Shown here: positions 25,034 to 33,808 of the stretch, in pieces
Position numbering within the stretch: the stretch's first letter is position 1
Layout of the letters: every line of letters starts with the position of its first letter
Source: Natronorubrum sediminis
GTDB taxonomy: Archaea > Halobacteriota > Halobacteria > Halobacteriales > Natrialbaceae
DNA: 64,000 bases
NCBI RefSeq assembly: GCF_900108095.1
Contig: NZ_FNWL01000005.1
Span: 124,001 to 188,000 of the forward strand
Direction of reading: 5' to 3'
Translations under genes and position numbers: made by a program
The notes under the pieces: model-generated
Seen by the model: only the letters and a program-made list of their open reading frames with translations
What the model was told of the DNA's origin: nothing
Database searches by the model: none

Positions 25034-26300
25034 ACTCTCGCTCGTTGATCTCGAGGACCTTGCCGGCCGCGATGGTCTGACCCATGTCACGGATGGCAAA
25101 GCTCCCGAGTTCTGGGATCTCGCTCGAGGGCTCGATGCTGAGTGGCTTTTGTGGTCGGATGGTGACCACAGCAGCGTCACCAGACTGGATGAAGTCGGGG
25201 TCTTCTTCGGCGACTTCGCCGCTTGCGGGGTCCATCTTCTTGTCGATAGACTCGATCGTACACGCGACCTGTGCCGTGTGGGCGTGGAAGACCGGGGTGT
25301 AGCCAGCCGTGATGACCGATGGGTGTTGCATGACGACGACCTGGGCCTGGAACGTCTCGGCGACGCTCGGTGGGTCGTCGGCCGGGCCACAGACGTCACC
25401 GCGGCGGATGTCGTCCTTGCCGATTCCGCGGACGTTGAATCCAACGTTGTCACCCGGCGCTGCTTTTGGCACCTCTTCGTGGTGCATTTCGATCGTCTTC
25501 ACTTCGCCGCCCACGTCGCTGGGCTGGAAGGAGACGGTGTCGCCGATGTTCATGACACCGGTCTCGATTCGGCCGACTGGGACGGTCCCGATACCCGAAA
25601 TCGTGTACACGTCCTGAATTGGGAGCCGAAGCGGCGCATCTGTGGGGGGCTGTGGCTCGGGGAGATCGTTGAGTGCCTCGAGCAACGTCTCGTCGCCGTA
25701 CCAGTCCGTCTCGTCCGACGACTCGGCGACGTTGTCGCCCTCGAACGCCGAAATCGGGATGAACGAGGCGTCGTCGGTGTTGAATTGCACCTGTTTGAGC
25801 AGTTGTGTGACTTCCTCGAGGACCTCGTCGTACGTCGATTCCTCGTAGTCGACGACGTCCATCTTGTTGACGGCGACGATGAGTTCGTCGATACCGAGGG
25901 TCCGAGCTAGGAAGACGTGCTCCTGGGTCTGGGGCGCGACACCGTCGTCGGCGGCGACGACGAGTACGGCGTGATCGGCCTGAGACGCCCCGGTGATCAT
26001 GTTCTTGACGAAGTCGCGGTGTCCGGGCGTATCGACGATTGTGAAGTCGTACTCGTCGGTGTCGAACTCCTGATGGGCGATGTCGATGGTGACGCCCCGC
26101 TCTCGCTCTTCGGCGAGGTTGTCCATGACGTAGGCGAACTCGAAGCCGCCTTTGCCCTTCTCTTCGGCCTCCTCGCGGTGTTGCTCGATGACGTGTTCGG
26201 GGATGTTCCCCGTCTCGTAGAGGAGTCGCCCGACCAGCGTGCTCTTCCCGTGGTCGACGTGTCCGATGATGGCCAGATTTTGGTGGGGTTTGTCACTCAT
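25032..26300 (-). CDS. tuf: Translation elongation factor 1-alpha (aEF1A)
   Basis: A 422-residue GTPase that delivers aminoacyl-tRNA to the ribosome. GTPase motifs are complete: GHVDHGKST (G1), [10 protein letters not shown] (G2), DTPGH (G3), NKMD (G4) and SAFEGDN (G5). Domains 2 and 3 follow without gaps ([27 protein letters not shown]). The usual archaeal neighbours, rps10 and homoserine dehydrogenase, are absent here. This may be a second tuf copy, as occurs in some Halobacteria. ATG 26300 was chosen because aEF1A homology begins at [10 protein letters not shown]. Confidence 0.96.
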   Translation of the reverse strand: MSDKPHQNLAIIGHVDHGKSTLVGRLLYETGNIPEHVIEQHREEAEEKGKGGFEFAYVMDNLAEERERGVTIDIAHQEFDTDEYDFTIVDTPGHRDFVKNMITGASQADHAVLVVAADDGVAPQTQEHVFLARTLGIDELIVAVNKMDVVDYEESTYDEVLEEVTQLLKQVQFNTDDASFIPISAFEGDNVAESSDETDWYGDETLLEALNDLPEPQPPTDAPLRLPIQDVYTISGIGTVPVGRIETGVMNIGDTVSFQPSDVGGEVKTIEMHHEEVPKAAPGDNVGFNVRGIGKDDIRRGDVCGPADDPPSVAETFQAQVVVMQHPSVITAGYTPVFHAHTAQVACTIESIDKKMDPASGEVAEEDPDFIQSGDAAVVTIRPQKPLSIEPSSEIPELGSFAIRDMGQTIAAGKVLEINERE

Positions 26301-26572
26301 AGTGTGTCTCGCACCCACGTACTACGGTCGCCGGACGTAAAAACGACTACGTATGCTCTCTCGAGTGAACTACCGGCTGTGGTAGTACTACGCGGGATTC
26401 GCTGATGCGCCACGTACCGCGAGAACCGTCGACAACGCCACCTGTAGCGTGCTACACACATCTCGAATGTCACGAAATCGTCCATCGGTGCGCAGTACTG
26501 ACCGCGCGTCAGCGTTCACCTCTCCCCTTCGAAACTCGCGTCGACAGGGATTCCCGAGCGGGCTCGCGGTCG

Positions 26573-27844
26573 CTAGAAGCCGCCACCGAAGAGTACCTCG
26601 AGGAAGTCCTGGACCGCGAAGACGGCGAGGACGAACGCTAGCAACACGAGAAACGCGTTGACGACGTTCAGCGCCGTCGTGTTCCGGTGTTGTCCCATCG
26701 TCTCGCGGTCGTTAACTGCCCAGTACAACAACAACGCCGCGAGCGGTAGGCCGAAGATGCCGTTGTACGTCGGGAACAGGATGACCATGTCGACGACCTG
26801 CAGGTCCAGGAGGTGACTGACCAGCGGCGAAGCGAAACCTGTCGCGGTGACGGCGACGAAAACGAGTTTGAAGGCGCGAGTGCCCTGGTCGACGTCGATG
26901 TCCATCGCCTGTGGAACGATGTACGCCGGGGTCCACATAATCGGGATGATACTATTGAACGCCGCGACGGTGACGCCCGCGACGAACAGCACCATCGCCC
27001 ACGTACCGAACACTTCGACGAGCGCCTCACCCGGCGTGATGAAGGACTCGAGTTCGGTGTACCCCATCGGCCGCAGTATCGCGGCGGCCACGATCAGGAT
27101 CGCGACCGTGGTAATCCCGCCGACGGTGAATCCGATCGTCAGGTCCCGACGGGCGTTCGAGACGTCGCTCTCGTCGGCCCACCCCTTCTCCTCGACGAGG
27201 ATCGACTCGAGGAAGAAGTTGGGCCATAGCGCGGTCGTCCCGAGCAGGCCGGCGGCGATCGTCAATGCGCCGAGCGTGTCCGACGTCGGAACGAATCCGA
27301 GCGCCACAGCACCCAGGTCGGGATTGCTCGGTCCCGCAACGACGAGGTAGAGCACCATCAGCGACAGCATCATCACGACCATCAACTGTTCGATCCGCTG
27401 GTAGTCCAGCAAGCCGACGCCGATGGCGAGGACGGTCGTCACGATTGCGACCGGCTGCCAGGCGATGGCGCCGCCGGTCAGAAAGGAGACGCCGGCGCCG
27501 ACGGCGGCGACGAGGCCGAGACACCAGGCGATGCAGCCAATCGAGAGAAAGACTGCAATCCCCGTCGCGAGGACGCGTCCCAGTTTTCGTCGGACGAAGA
27601 CCATGAGCGGTTCGCCGTGGATCCCCAGGCGCGCGCTCATGTCTTGGGCCATGATGCCGAGCAGTACCGCGCCAACGACGGCCCACAGGAGCGTGTAGCC
27701 GTGCATTACGCCGGCCTGACTCGCGATGAAGACCGATCCCGAGCCGAAGTAGCTGGCGACCATAACGAACGCCAGTCCGTACTCTCCAATCGCTTTCGAC
27801 AGCTCGTCAGCGAGCTGTTCCGGAACGGATTTTGTTGCGCCCAT
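26573..27844 (-). CDS. Nramp-family divalent-metal transporter relative, atypical
   Basis: A 423-residue protein with about 11 membrane spans and an Nramp-like arrangement. The first span reads SYFGSGSVFIASQAG where true Nramp proteins have DPGN. The sixth reads TTALWPNFFLES where they have MPH before NLFLHS. The metal-coordinating Asp, Asn and Met are therefore not evident. Transport of Mn2+ or Fe2+ cannot be assumed; a different ion, as in Nramp-related Mg2+ or Al3+ transporters, is possible. A TCGTAT/ATACGA inverted repeat lies 9-24 bases upstream of the start. It is not in an operon with either neighbour. Confidence 0.85.
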   Translation of the reverse strand: MGATKSVPEQLADELSKAIGEYGLAFVMVASYFGSGSVFIASQAGVMHGYTLLWAVVGAVLLGIMAQDMSARLGIHGEPLMVFVRRKLGRVLATGIAVFLSIGCIAWCLGLVAAVGAGVSFLTGGAIAWQPVAIVTTVLAIGVGLLDYQRIEQLMVVMMLSLMVLYLVVAGPSNPDLGAVALGFVPTSDTLGALTIAAGLLGTTALWPNFFLESILVEEKGWADESDVSNARRDLTIGFTVGGITTVAILIVAAAILRPMGYTELESFITPGEALVEVFGTWAMVLFVAGVTVAAFNSIIPIMWTPAYIVPQAMDIDVDQGTRAFKLVFVAVTATGFASPLVSHLLDLQVVDMVILFPTYNGIFGLPLAALLLYWAVNDRETMGQHRNTTALNVVNAFLVLLAFVLAVFAVQDFLEVLFGGGF

Positions 27845-27852
27845 TGGTTATT

Positions 27853-27868
27853 CGTATCGATATACGAT
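27853..27868 (-). promoter_or_regulatory. Inverted repeat upstream of the Nramp-like gene
   Basis: TCGTAT (27853-27858), spacer CGAT, ATACGA (27863-27868): a 6+4+6 inverted repeat beginning nine bases upstream of the ATG at 27844 and partly overlapping an AT-rich TATA-like region. A metal-dependent repressor site is one possibility, not shown by the sequence. Confidence 0.4.
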
Positions 27869-27961
27869 ATGCGAGCAATACGAGAGACAGACGATACCGT
27901 GCACGTAACTGAATATATTCACCGCTCGGAAAAGGGTCAGCGCTTCAACTGCACGGTCGGT

Positions 27962-29032
27962 TTACTCGAGGCCGGCACCGACGGCGTCTTCGACCGTGTC
28001 GAAGCCGTCGCGCTCGAGTAACTGGACGAGTCCGCGATTGATCCGCTTCGCCGTCGACGGGCCCTCGTAGACGAAGCCGGTGTACAACTGGACGAGGGAC
28101 GCGCCGGCTCGAATCTTCGCGTACGCACTCGTCGGCGAATCGACCCCTCCGACGCCGATAATCGGCAGGTCGCCGTCGGTGTGTTTCGCGATCGATCGGA
28201 TGACTGCCGTCGACCGATTTTCGATCGGCGCGCCGCTGAGCCCGCCCCACTCGCTTCGTTCCGGGGACTCGAGTCCCTCGCGACTCGTCGACGTGTTTGT
28301 CGCGACAATGCCGTCGAGGTCGAATTGCCGGACGATATCGACTAACTCGAGCACCGACTCCTCGGGTTCGTCGGGGCCGATCTTCACCAGCATCGGGACG
28401 TCTCCGTCGTTTTCGGCCTCGAGCGTCTCGAAAATCGCACGAAGATGCTCGGGCGAGGCCTCGTCGAACTCGTCGGGCGTGTTCGGACAGGAGACGTTGA
28501 CGACGACGTAGTCGGCGAAGGGCGAGAGTCGGTCGAAGACGCGCCGGTAGTCCTCGATCGCTTCGTCCTCGCTCGAGGAGTTCATCTTCCCGATGTTGAC
28601 CCCGAGTGGGAAGCCCGGAGTGCCGTCGGCCTCGAGTCGGTCGCGAACGCGGTCCATTCCCTGACCGTTGAATCCCATTCGGTTGACCATCGCCTCGTCC
28701 TCTCGGAGACGGAACAGCCGCGGCCTGTCGTTGCCCTCCTGAGAGTAGGGCGTAACGGTCCCGATTTCGACGAATCCGAACCCGAGCGCCTCGAGCGCGT
28801 GTGTTACTTCGGCGTTCTTGTCGAAGCCGGCCGCCACGCCCACCGGGTTTGAAAACGTGGTTCCGAACAGGTCGACCTCGAGTGCCGGGTGTTCGTACTG
28901 GTAGGCACTCGAGAGCGCCGTCCGCGTCGGCCACGTGGATTGGGCGGCCCGGAGCGTCCGTTTGCCGAGGTCGTGTGCCGTCTCGGCGGGGAGTGTGAAC
29001 GCGAGGGGCCGAACCCGCGAGTACAGCGTCAT
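27962..29032 (-). CDS. pyrD: Dihydroorotate dehydrogenase, quinone-type (class 2)
   Basis: A 356-residue FMN enzyme that oxidises dihydroorotate to orotate at the membrane with quinone as acceptor. The N-terminal helix pair RPLAFTLPAETAHDLGKRTL is the class 2 membrane/quinone extension. FDKNAEV, VEIGTVTPYSQEGNDRPRLFRL and MGFNGQG follow. The active-site stretch is VNVSCPNTPDEF. Class 2 enzymes use Ser at the position where Cys stands here, while class 1 enzymes use Cys. FMN-phosphate motif GVGGVDS is present near the end. It is oriented alone, 0.1 kb from the Nramp-like gene. Confidence 0.93.
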   Translation of the reverse strand: MTLYSRVRPLAFTLPAETAHDLGKRTLRAAQSTWPTRTALSSAYQYEHPALEVDLFGTTFSNPVGVAAGFDKNAEVTHALEALGFGFVEIGTVTPYSQEGNDRPRLFRLREDEAMVNRMGFNGQGMDRVRDRLEADGTPGFPLGVNIGKMNSSSEDEAIEDYRRVFDRLSPFADYVVVNVSCPNTPDEFDEASPEHLRAIFETLEAENDGDVPMLVKIGPDEPEESVLELVDIVRQFDLDGIVATNTSTSREGLESPERSEWGGLSGAPIENRSTAVIRSIAKHTDGDLPIIGVGGVDSPTSAYAKIRAGASLVQLYTGFVYEGPSTAKRINRGLVQLLERDGFDTVEDAVGAGLE

Positions 29033-29121
29033 TGCCCGAACACTCGAATCGCTGGTACCTAAACGTCCCGAAGCCGCGACGGAGTCGAGCGCGTCTCCAC
29101 TCTCACCCCGTGGCGACGCTA

Positions 29122-30825
29122 TCAGGAGTCGAACCGATCTCGAACGCGCTCGCGCAACGTTCCCTTCTGGACTTTCTCCCCGTTCGGTCCCGGCGTCGTC
29201 GGGAACGCCTCGACGAACTCGAACGCGGCCGGAACCTTGTAGTCCGCGACTCGGTCGTCGAGAAACGTCTCGAGGCTGTTGGCGGAAACCCCACCCTCAC
29301 TCTCGCCGGCCTCGCGGTTACTCTCCCCGACCTTGCCGTTGCTCTTCCCAACCTCGCCGTTACTCTCGAGGATGACGAACGCGACCGGCACCTCGCCGTG
29401 GCGTGGATGGGGTGCACCGACGACCTCACAGGAACGGACGGCAGCATGCTCCTCGACGGCGGCTCCGATCTCTCTGGGCGCGACGAGGAAGCCCCGCGTT
29501 CGCAGCGCGTCGTCGAGCCTCGAGCGGTAGTAGACCGAACCGTCGGCCTCCCGAACGCAGAGGTCGCCGGTGTAGAACCACCCCGACTCGTCGAACGCCT
29601 CGGCAGTCGCGTCGGGCTTGCCGAGGTAGCCGTCCGCAACCGGATAGCCGCGAAGGGCGAGTTCGCCCGCCTCGCCCGCTGGGCGTTCCGCTCTCGACTC
29701 CGGATCGACGATCCGAACGTCTATCTCGGGGTGAATCGGTGGCCCGCCGACTCGTTTTCGTTTCGCCATCGGCGCTGCCGGATCGCCGACGAAGAGTTGG
29801 CTGTTCGCCTCCGAGAGGCCGTAGGGTTGGACCACCGGAAAACCGAACGCGTCTTCGATACGTTCGAACAGCGGTTCGTCGAACCCCTTGCTGATGAACC
29901 CGACGACGCCGCGCTCGAGCGTGTCGACGCGCGAGCGAGCGAAGTCCGCAATTGCGAGCATTCGTTCGAACATCACGCCCAACCCGGAGAGGGAGGTCGC
30001 ATCGTGGCCGTCGACCAGGTCGATTGTCCGCTCGGGGTCGAAGTGCGTCTGCGTGACGAGCGTCGCGCCCAAAAGGAGGTGTGCGAACACCGTGTTGTAC
30101 CCCCAGATGCCACAGAACGGCAGCGTCGCGACGCCTACGTCGGATTCGTTAATCTCGAGGTGGGCTGCGACGTGTGCGCTATGGTTCACCAGCGAGCGAT
30201 TCGACTGGAGACAGCCCTTCGGGTCGCTCGTCGTCCCGCTCGTGTAGAAAATCGCCGCCGTCGCAGCGGGGTCGCTCGCTGGCTCGAGGTCGGCGTTCGA
30301 TACTCGACTCCGTCCCTCCTCGACCACGTCCTCGTAGTCGCGAATGGCTGGTCGTCGTGGATCCGACTCGAGGCTCACGACGGCATCGAGCGTCGGAATC
30401 GAGTCCGGGTCGAACGTCGATGGCGACTGCGTGGCGACTTCCGGCACGATCGATTCGACCATCTCGTGGTAGTTCCGTCCGAGTAGTGACTCTTCGGTCA
30501 CGAGGACGCTCGCGCTCGAGTCGGTGAGCATGTACTCGAGTTCGTGGGTTCGATAGCGGGTGTTGACGGCGACCATCGCGGCCCCGAGAACCGAGGTCGC
30601 GAGCTGGCAGGCGACCCACTCGGGTCGGTTCCCGAGCCAGACCGCGACGACGTCGCCCGCACCGACGCCGAGGTCCGCTAGCCCGGCGGCGAGCGATCGA
30701 CTTTCCTCGAGGAGAGTTGCGTACGTCCAGTCGGTGTCGGGACCGACGACGGCCGACTTTTCTGGGTGCGTCGATGCGACCGTCTCGAGTGCCTCGTATA
30801 TCGTCTTCTCCGGCCATGCGAGCAT
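29122..30825 (-). CDS. AMP-dependent acyl-CoA synthetase/ligase
   Basis: A 567-residue adenylate-forming enzyme that should activate a carboxylic acid through an acyl-AMP intermediate, then CoA. Signatures in order are IFYTSGTTSDPKGC (P-loop), QPYGLSEAN (A5), GWFYTGDL (A7) and YRSRLDDALRTRG (A8). The C-terminal catalytic-Lys region is GPNGEKVQKGTLRER. Substrate is not readable; fatty and aromatic acids are both possible. About residues 488-515, encoded at 29280-29370, form an inserted repeat (SNGEVGK, SNGKVGE, SNREAGE, SEGGV). A8 has RG-FLVAPREI instead of the usual SGGENV-type sequence. No pathway neighbours are visible. Confidence 0.88.
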   Translation of the reverse strand: MLAWPEKTIYEALETVASTHPEKSAVVGPDTDWTYATLLEESRSLAAGLADLGVGAGDVVAVWLGNRPEWVACQLATSVLGAAMVAVNTRYRTHELEYMLTDSSASVLVTEESLLGRNYHEMVESIVPEVATQSPSTFDPDSIPTLDAVVSLESDPRRPAIRDYEDVVEEGRSRVSNADLEPASDPAATAAIFYTSGTTSDPKGCLQSNRSLVNHSAHVAAHLEINESDVGVATLPFCGIWGYNTVFAHLLLGATLVTQTHFDPERTIDLVDGHDATSLSGLGVMFERMLAIADFARSRVDTLERGVVGFISKGFDEPLFERIEDAFGFPVVQPYGLSEANSQLFVGDPAAPMAKRKRVGGPPIHPEIDVRIVDPESRAERPAGEAGELALRGYPVADGYLGKPDATAEAFDESGWFYTGDLCVREADGSVYYRSRLDDALRTRGFLVAPREIGAAVEEHAAVRSCEVVGAPHPRHGEVPVAFVILESNGEVGKSNGKVGESNREAGESEGGVSANSLETFLDDRVADYKVPAAFEFVEAFPTTPGPNGEKVQKGTLRERVRDRFDS

Positions 30826-30920
30826 TTTTCCTATCCCAGCAGTCGGAATCCGTCGATAAAATCGTTGTGCCGTGTGGGCATTTCACAACTCGTGTGGCTG
30901 CTCGGGTCGCTCGAGCAGGA

Positions 30921-31292
30921 CTACTCGGCGGCCGTCGTGTCGTCCGTTGGAGCGTGGCGCTCTGACTCTCGGCTGACTCGTTGGGCATCGGGGCCGAACT
31001 CGTTTTCGAGAAGGGTGGGCACGTCCTCGGGTGTCACGTCCGAATACCACTCGTTTCGAGGGTGGATCGCGATTGCGGTTCCCTCCTCGCTACAGAGGCC
31101 GAGACAGCCGGTTTCCGTCACGGAGATCGGACTCCAGAACGCGTTGCGTTCGCGGAGCCACGATTTGACGGCCTCGAGCGTCTCCTGCCCGCCGACGTCG
31201 GCACAACAGGCGTACTCGGAGTCTCGAGCATTGGTGCAGACGAACACCTGTGCGGCGAGGCGGTCGCGTTGTCGGTCAGTTTGTCGTTGCAT
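30921..31292 (-). CDS. Thioredoxin-like [2Fe-2S] ferredoxin
   Basis: A 123-residue protein with the thioredoxin-like ferredoxin pattern. VFVCTNARDSEYACCADVGG supplies the first cysteines and TETGCLGLCSEEGTAIAIHP the last two, spaced as CxxxC. It should carry one [2Fe-2S] cluster and transfer electrons. It starts three bases after cbtA ends, in an operon with the CbtA/CbtB cobalt transporter. Halobacterial cobalamin-synthesis loci often encode such a ferredoxin, so a role in corrin ring biosynthesis is likely by context. Its C-terminal 25 residues are charged and unfolded. Confidence 0.85.
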   Translation of the reverse strand: MQRQTDRQRDRLAAQVFVCTNARDSEYACCADVGGQETLEAVKSWLRERNAFWSPISVTETGCLGLCSEEGTAIAIHPRNEWYSDVTPEDVPTLLENEFGPDAQRVSRESERHAPTDDTTAAE

Positions 31293-31295
31293 TCG

Positions 31296-32051
31296 TTATG
31301 GGTTCGCGGTGAGTGGGTCGTTCGATCCGCTGGCAGTTGTCTCGCCAGTGGGGGCCGTTCGCCGTCGAAGTGCGTTGAACGTCCCTGCGAGCAGCACCCA
31401 AATTGCGGCCTGGCTGAGTGCGGCGAGCGCCTGGTACGTCGAGACCAGGTCGCCGGAGAGGTCGGGGTGGGTAATCACCGTCGGCGTCGCGAGCGGGACG
31501 ATGGTGACGACTGCTGCAATCGGCACTGCGGCGACGAGGAGGCCGACGACCGGATGTCGCGGTGCGCCTCGCTTGTACGCGGCGATCGACGCGGCCGCCA
31601 CGAGTGCGCCGAGTGCGATCAAGCCGACGTAGACCGCTAGCCGGCCATTGATCGTGTACAACTGCTCGGCACCCGGAGCTGCGGGTGGCAGAACGAGCCA
31701 CGGTGAGAGCGAGACGGCGAAGAATCCGGCTCCGGCGAGCACGTACGCTTTCACGCTCTCAGAACCGGGGAGTGCTGGCTCGAGGAAGTAGAGCGCGATC
31801 GCGAAGAGGCCGCCGAGGAAGATTGCCCAGAGGACGCCGCTCCCGGCACTGACGATGGCTGTCGTGGTTTCGGAGACGGCGTGTTCGTGGCCGTGGTCGC
31901 CGTGTCCGTGCCCGTGATCGTGGCCGTGGTCGTGTTGTGCGTCGTGAAGGTAGTCGCCGAGTGGATTGCCGACGAGCACCATGTACATGCCGTAGGCGAG
32001 TCCGGCGACGACGCCGGCGAGAATTCCTCGTTGGAGGTAGTCAGCGATCAT
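31296..32051 (-). CDS. cbtA: CbtA family cobalt transporter subunit
   Basis: A 251-residue membrane protein with about six spans, starting QRGILAGVVAGLAYGMYMVL. Between the first and second span is a His/Asp loop, HDHGHDHGHGHGDHGHEHA, likely to bind Co2+ or Ni2+. Further spans are GVLWAIFLGGLFAIALYF, AYVLAGAGFFAVSLSPW and others. CbtA and CbtB form predicted cobalt uptake systems associated with B12. ATG 32051 leaves a 2-base gap after cbtB; a GTG at 32063 would overlap it. The operon order is cbtB-cbtA-ferredoxin. Confidence 0.88.
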   Translation of the reverse strand: MIADYLQRGILAGVVAGLAYGMYMVLVGNPLGDYLHDAQHDHGHDHGHGHGDHGHEHAVSETTTAIVSAGSGVLWAIFLGGLFAIALYFLEPALPGSESVKAYVLAGAGFFAVSLSPWLVLPPAAPGAEQLYTINGRLAVYVGLIALGALVAAASIAAYKRGAPRHPVVGLLVAAVPIAAVVTIVPLATPTVITHPDLSGDLVSTYQALAALSQAAIWVLLAGTFNALRRRTAPTGETTASGSNDPLTANP

Positions 32052-32053
32052 CG

Positions 32054-32242
32054 TTAGTGACACGCGATTCCCGCAGCGTGGCGGAAGTTGTGCATTGCGT
32101 CGTGAGCGAGGGGCTCTTGCAGGAAGACGAGCGTGAACGCAATTGCTGCACCGAACAACAGTCCGCTCGCGATCTGCAACGGAGAGAGTTGATTCTGTGC
32201 CGATTCGAGTCGATTGTGAACGCTATCGTTCGTCGCAGCCAT
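32054..32242 (-). CDS. cbtB: CbtB family cobalt transporter subunit
   Basis: A 62-residue protein with one membrane span (LQIASGLLFGAAIAFTLVFLQ). Its end, EPLAHDAMHNFRHAAGIACH, has the conserved His pattern of CbtB, proposed to bind cobalt. It is the first gene of the cbtB-cbtA-ferredoxin operon. The start ATG 32242 is placed about 27 bases from a TATA-like site, consistent with a leaderless message; a start three codons upstream is less likely. Confidence 0.85.
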   Translation of the reverse strand: MAATNDSVHNRLESAQNQLSPLQIASGLLFGAAIAFTLVFLQEPLAHDAMHNFRHAAGIACH

Positions 32243-32264
32243 GCAATTCAATTTGGACTAACGA

Positions 32265-32274
32265 AAGTATACTT
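32265..32274 (-). promoter_or_regulatory. Palindromic TATA-like site of the cbt operon
   Basis: AAGTATACTT is a perfect 10-base palindrome lying 23-32 bases before the cbtB ATG, at the TATA position. The symmetric form may be coincidental or mark a regulator that competes with TBP. No cobalamin riboswitch is recognisable in the 244 bases between cbtB and mrpE. Confidence 0.4.
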
Positions 32275-32486
32275 GTAAATGTACCGGTCGGCGCTACTGA
32301 ATTGAATACAAACCGGAACACTCGCTCGAAAGAGCCCGTTGCAACCATCACGAATAATGTAAAAATATAGGCTCGATGGACGGTCACGCCGTCGGATAAC
32401 GAAATTGTTTTCCTACGTCTGCCGCTTGACTCGACTAACGACGAGCGATATGACTATTCAACGACGGTTACCTGGAGGGTTGTTCC

Positions 32487-33524
32487 GTGGCGGTTGAACG
32501 AGTGCTCGTACCGCTGTCGGATACGGTGACCGTTCGACAGACGGTCGAGTACGCTGTGCGCTCGAGTCTCGAAGACGCGACCGACCTCGAGGTCCACCTG
32601 GTGGTTGCCCTGCCACACGAAGCGAAACACCTCGAAGGGCAAGCGAAGACCGACGAGGCTGAAACGCTGCTGGCGAAGGCCGAAAATTGGGTTAGTGAGG
32701 ACGCTGGCGACAACGCCGTGACGACCGAAACGTCCTTACTCGGCACCGAGGAGTACCTCTTCGGCCCTCGAGACTTCGCAGAGACGTTCGAACGCTACGC
32801 GGACGATCACGACATCGACAGGGTGGTTCTCGACCCGGAGTACCAACCCGGCGCGACAGCACAGATGCTCCAGTCGATCGAGCGCGAGCTCGATGCGGTT
32901 GGGCTGGCCTACGACGAGGCGCCAGTTGAACGACCAGCACGACACGAACGACTCGTTGGAAGCGGTTCCGAACGATTCGATCGCCTGTTCGCGATGTTCT
33001 GGATTTCCTATGGTTTCTACCTGATCCTCGGCGATCCGACCTACTGGTTCGACCTCGTGACGGGTGCCGCAGTTGCCGGCATCGTCTCCGTTTCACTCGC
33101 GCACGTGACGTTTACGTTTCCGCTCGACCGAATTGGCTCCCCCCTTCGGACGCTTCGCTTTGCGGTCTACGTGCCCTATCTGATCCTCGAAATTATCAAG
33201 GCGAATCTCGCTATCTCGATCGTCATCCTCCGACCGTCGATGCCGATCGATCCCACGATGACGCGGGTCAATGCACGCGTCAGAAGTGGTCTCCCACTGC
33301 TCGCGTTAGCGAACAGTATCACGCTCACACCGGGGACGCTGACCGTCCGAGCGAACGATCAGCGACTGCTCATTCACACGCTGATCCCGACGGCCCGCGA
33401 CGACCTCTTCGACGGCTCACTCGAGCGAGCCGTTCGGTTCGTCTTCCACGGTCGTGAAGGGGCCAACATTCCGACGCCCCGCGAGCGCGGTGACACCGAA
33501 ATTCTGGGAGGTGAGGACGGATGA
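32487..33524 (+). CDS. mrpE: Mrp antiporter subunit E with N-terminal USP-like domain
   Basis: A 345-residue fusion. Residues 1-160 resemble the universal stress protein fold (ERVLVPLSDTVTVRQTVEYAV, DRVVLDPEYQPGA). The remainder is MrpE, with spans MFWISYGFYLILGDPTYW and AVAGIVSVSLAHVTFTFPL and the conserved LANSITLTPGTLTVRAND. This is the usual haloarchaeal form. It initiates the nine-gene Mrp operon. GTG 32487 is the start: GGAGG at 32474-32478 lies eight bases before it. MrpE is needed for assembly or activity of the Na+/H+ antiporter; the USP part may sense a nucleotide. Confidence 0.9.
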   Translation: MAVERVLVPLSDTVTVRQTVEYAVRSSLEDATDLEVHLVVALPHEAKHLEGQAKTDEAETLLAKAENWVSEDAGDNAVTTETSLLGTEEYLFGPRDFAETFERYADDHDIDRVVLDPEYQPGATAQMLQSIERELDAVGLAYDEAPVERPARHERLVGSGSERFDRLFAMFWISYGFYLILGDPTYWFDLVTGAAVAGIVSVSLAHVTFTFPLDRIGSPLRTLRFAVYVPYLILEIIKANLAISIVILRPSMPIDPTMTRVNARVRSGLPLLALANSITLTPGTLTVRANDQRLLIHTLIPTARDDLFDGSLERAVRFVFHGREGANIPTPRERGDTEILGGEDG

Positions 33525-33808
33525 TTCCGAGTGGCGTGACGATCGAGGACATCTTCCTCGCCGCGGCGGCGCTGTTCATCGTCCTCGCGATTATGATGTT
33601 CTATCGCGCCGTTGCCGGTCCGACGACGCAGGATCGCCTGCTCGCGGTGAACGTTCTCGGGACGAACACGGTCGTGATTCTCGCCTTGCTCGCGGCGGGA
33701 CTCGACGAGCCGTGGTTCCTCGACGTGGCCCTCATCTACGCCCTGCTCAACTTCCTGATGGCGATCGCCATCTCGAAGTTCACGGTCGAGCGAGGTGGTG
33801 TACTGTGA
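33521..33808 (+). CDS. mrpF: Mrp antiporter subunit F
   Basis: A 95-residue protein with three membrane spans: IFLAAAALFIVLAIMMFYRA, LGTNTVVILALLAAGLD and LDVALIYALLNFLMAIAISK. The motif GPTTQDRLLAVN is characteristic of MrpF/MnhF. It overlaps mrpE by four bases (ATGA). It is a small structural subunit of the hetero-oligomeric antiporter. Confidence 0.93.
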   Translation: MIPSGVTIEDIFLAAAALFIVLAIMMFYRAVAGPTTQDRLLAVNVLGTNTVVILALLAAGLDEPWFLDVALIYALLNFLMAIAISKFTVERGGVL

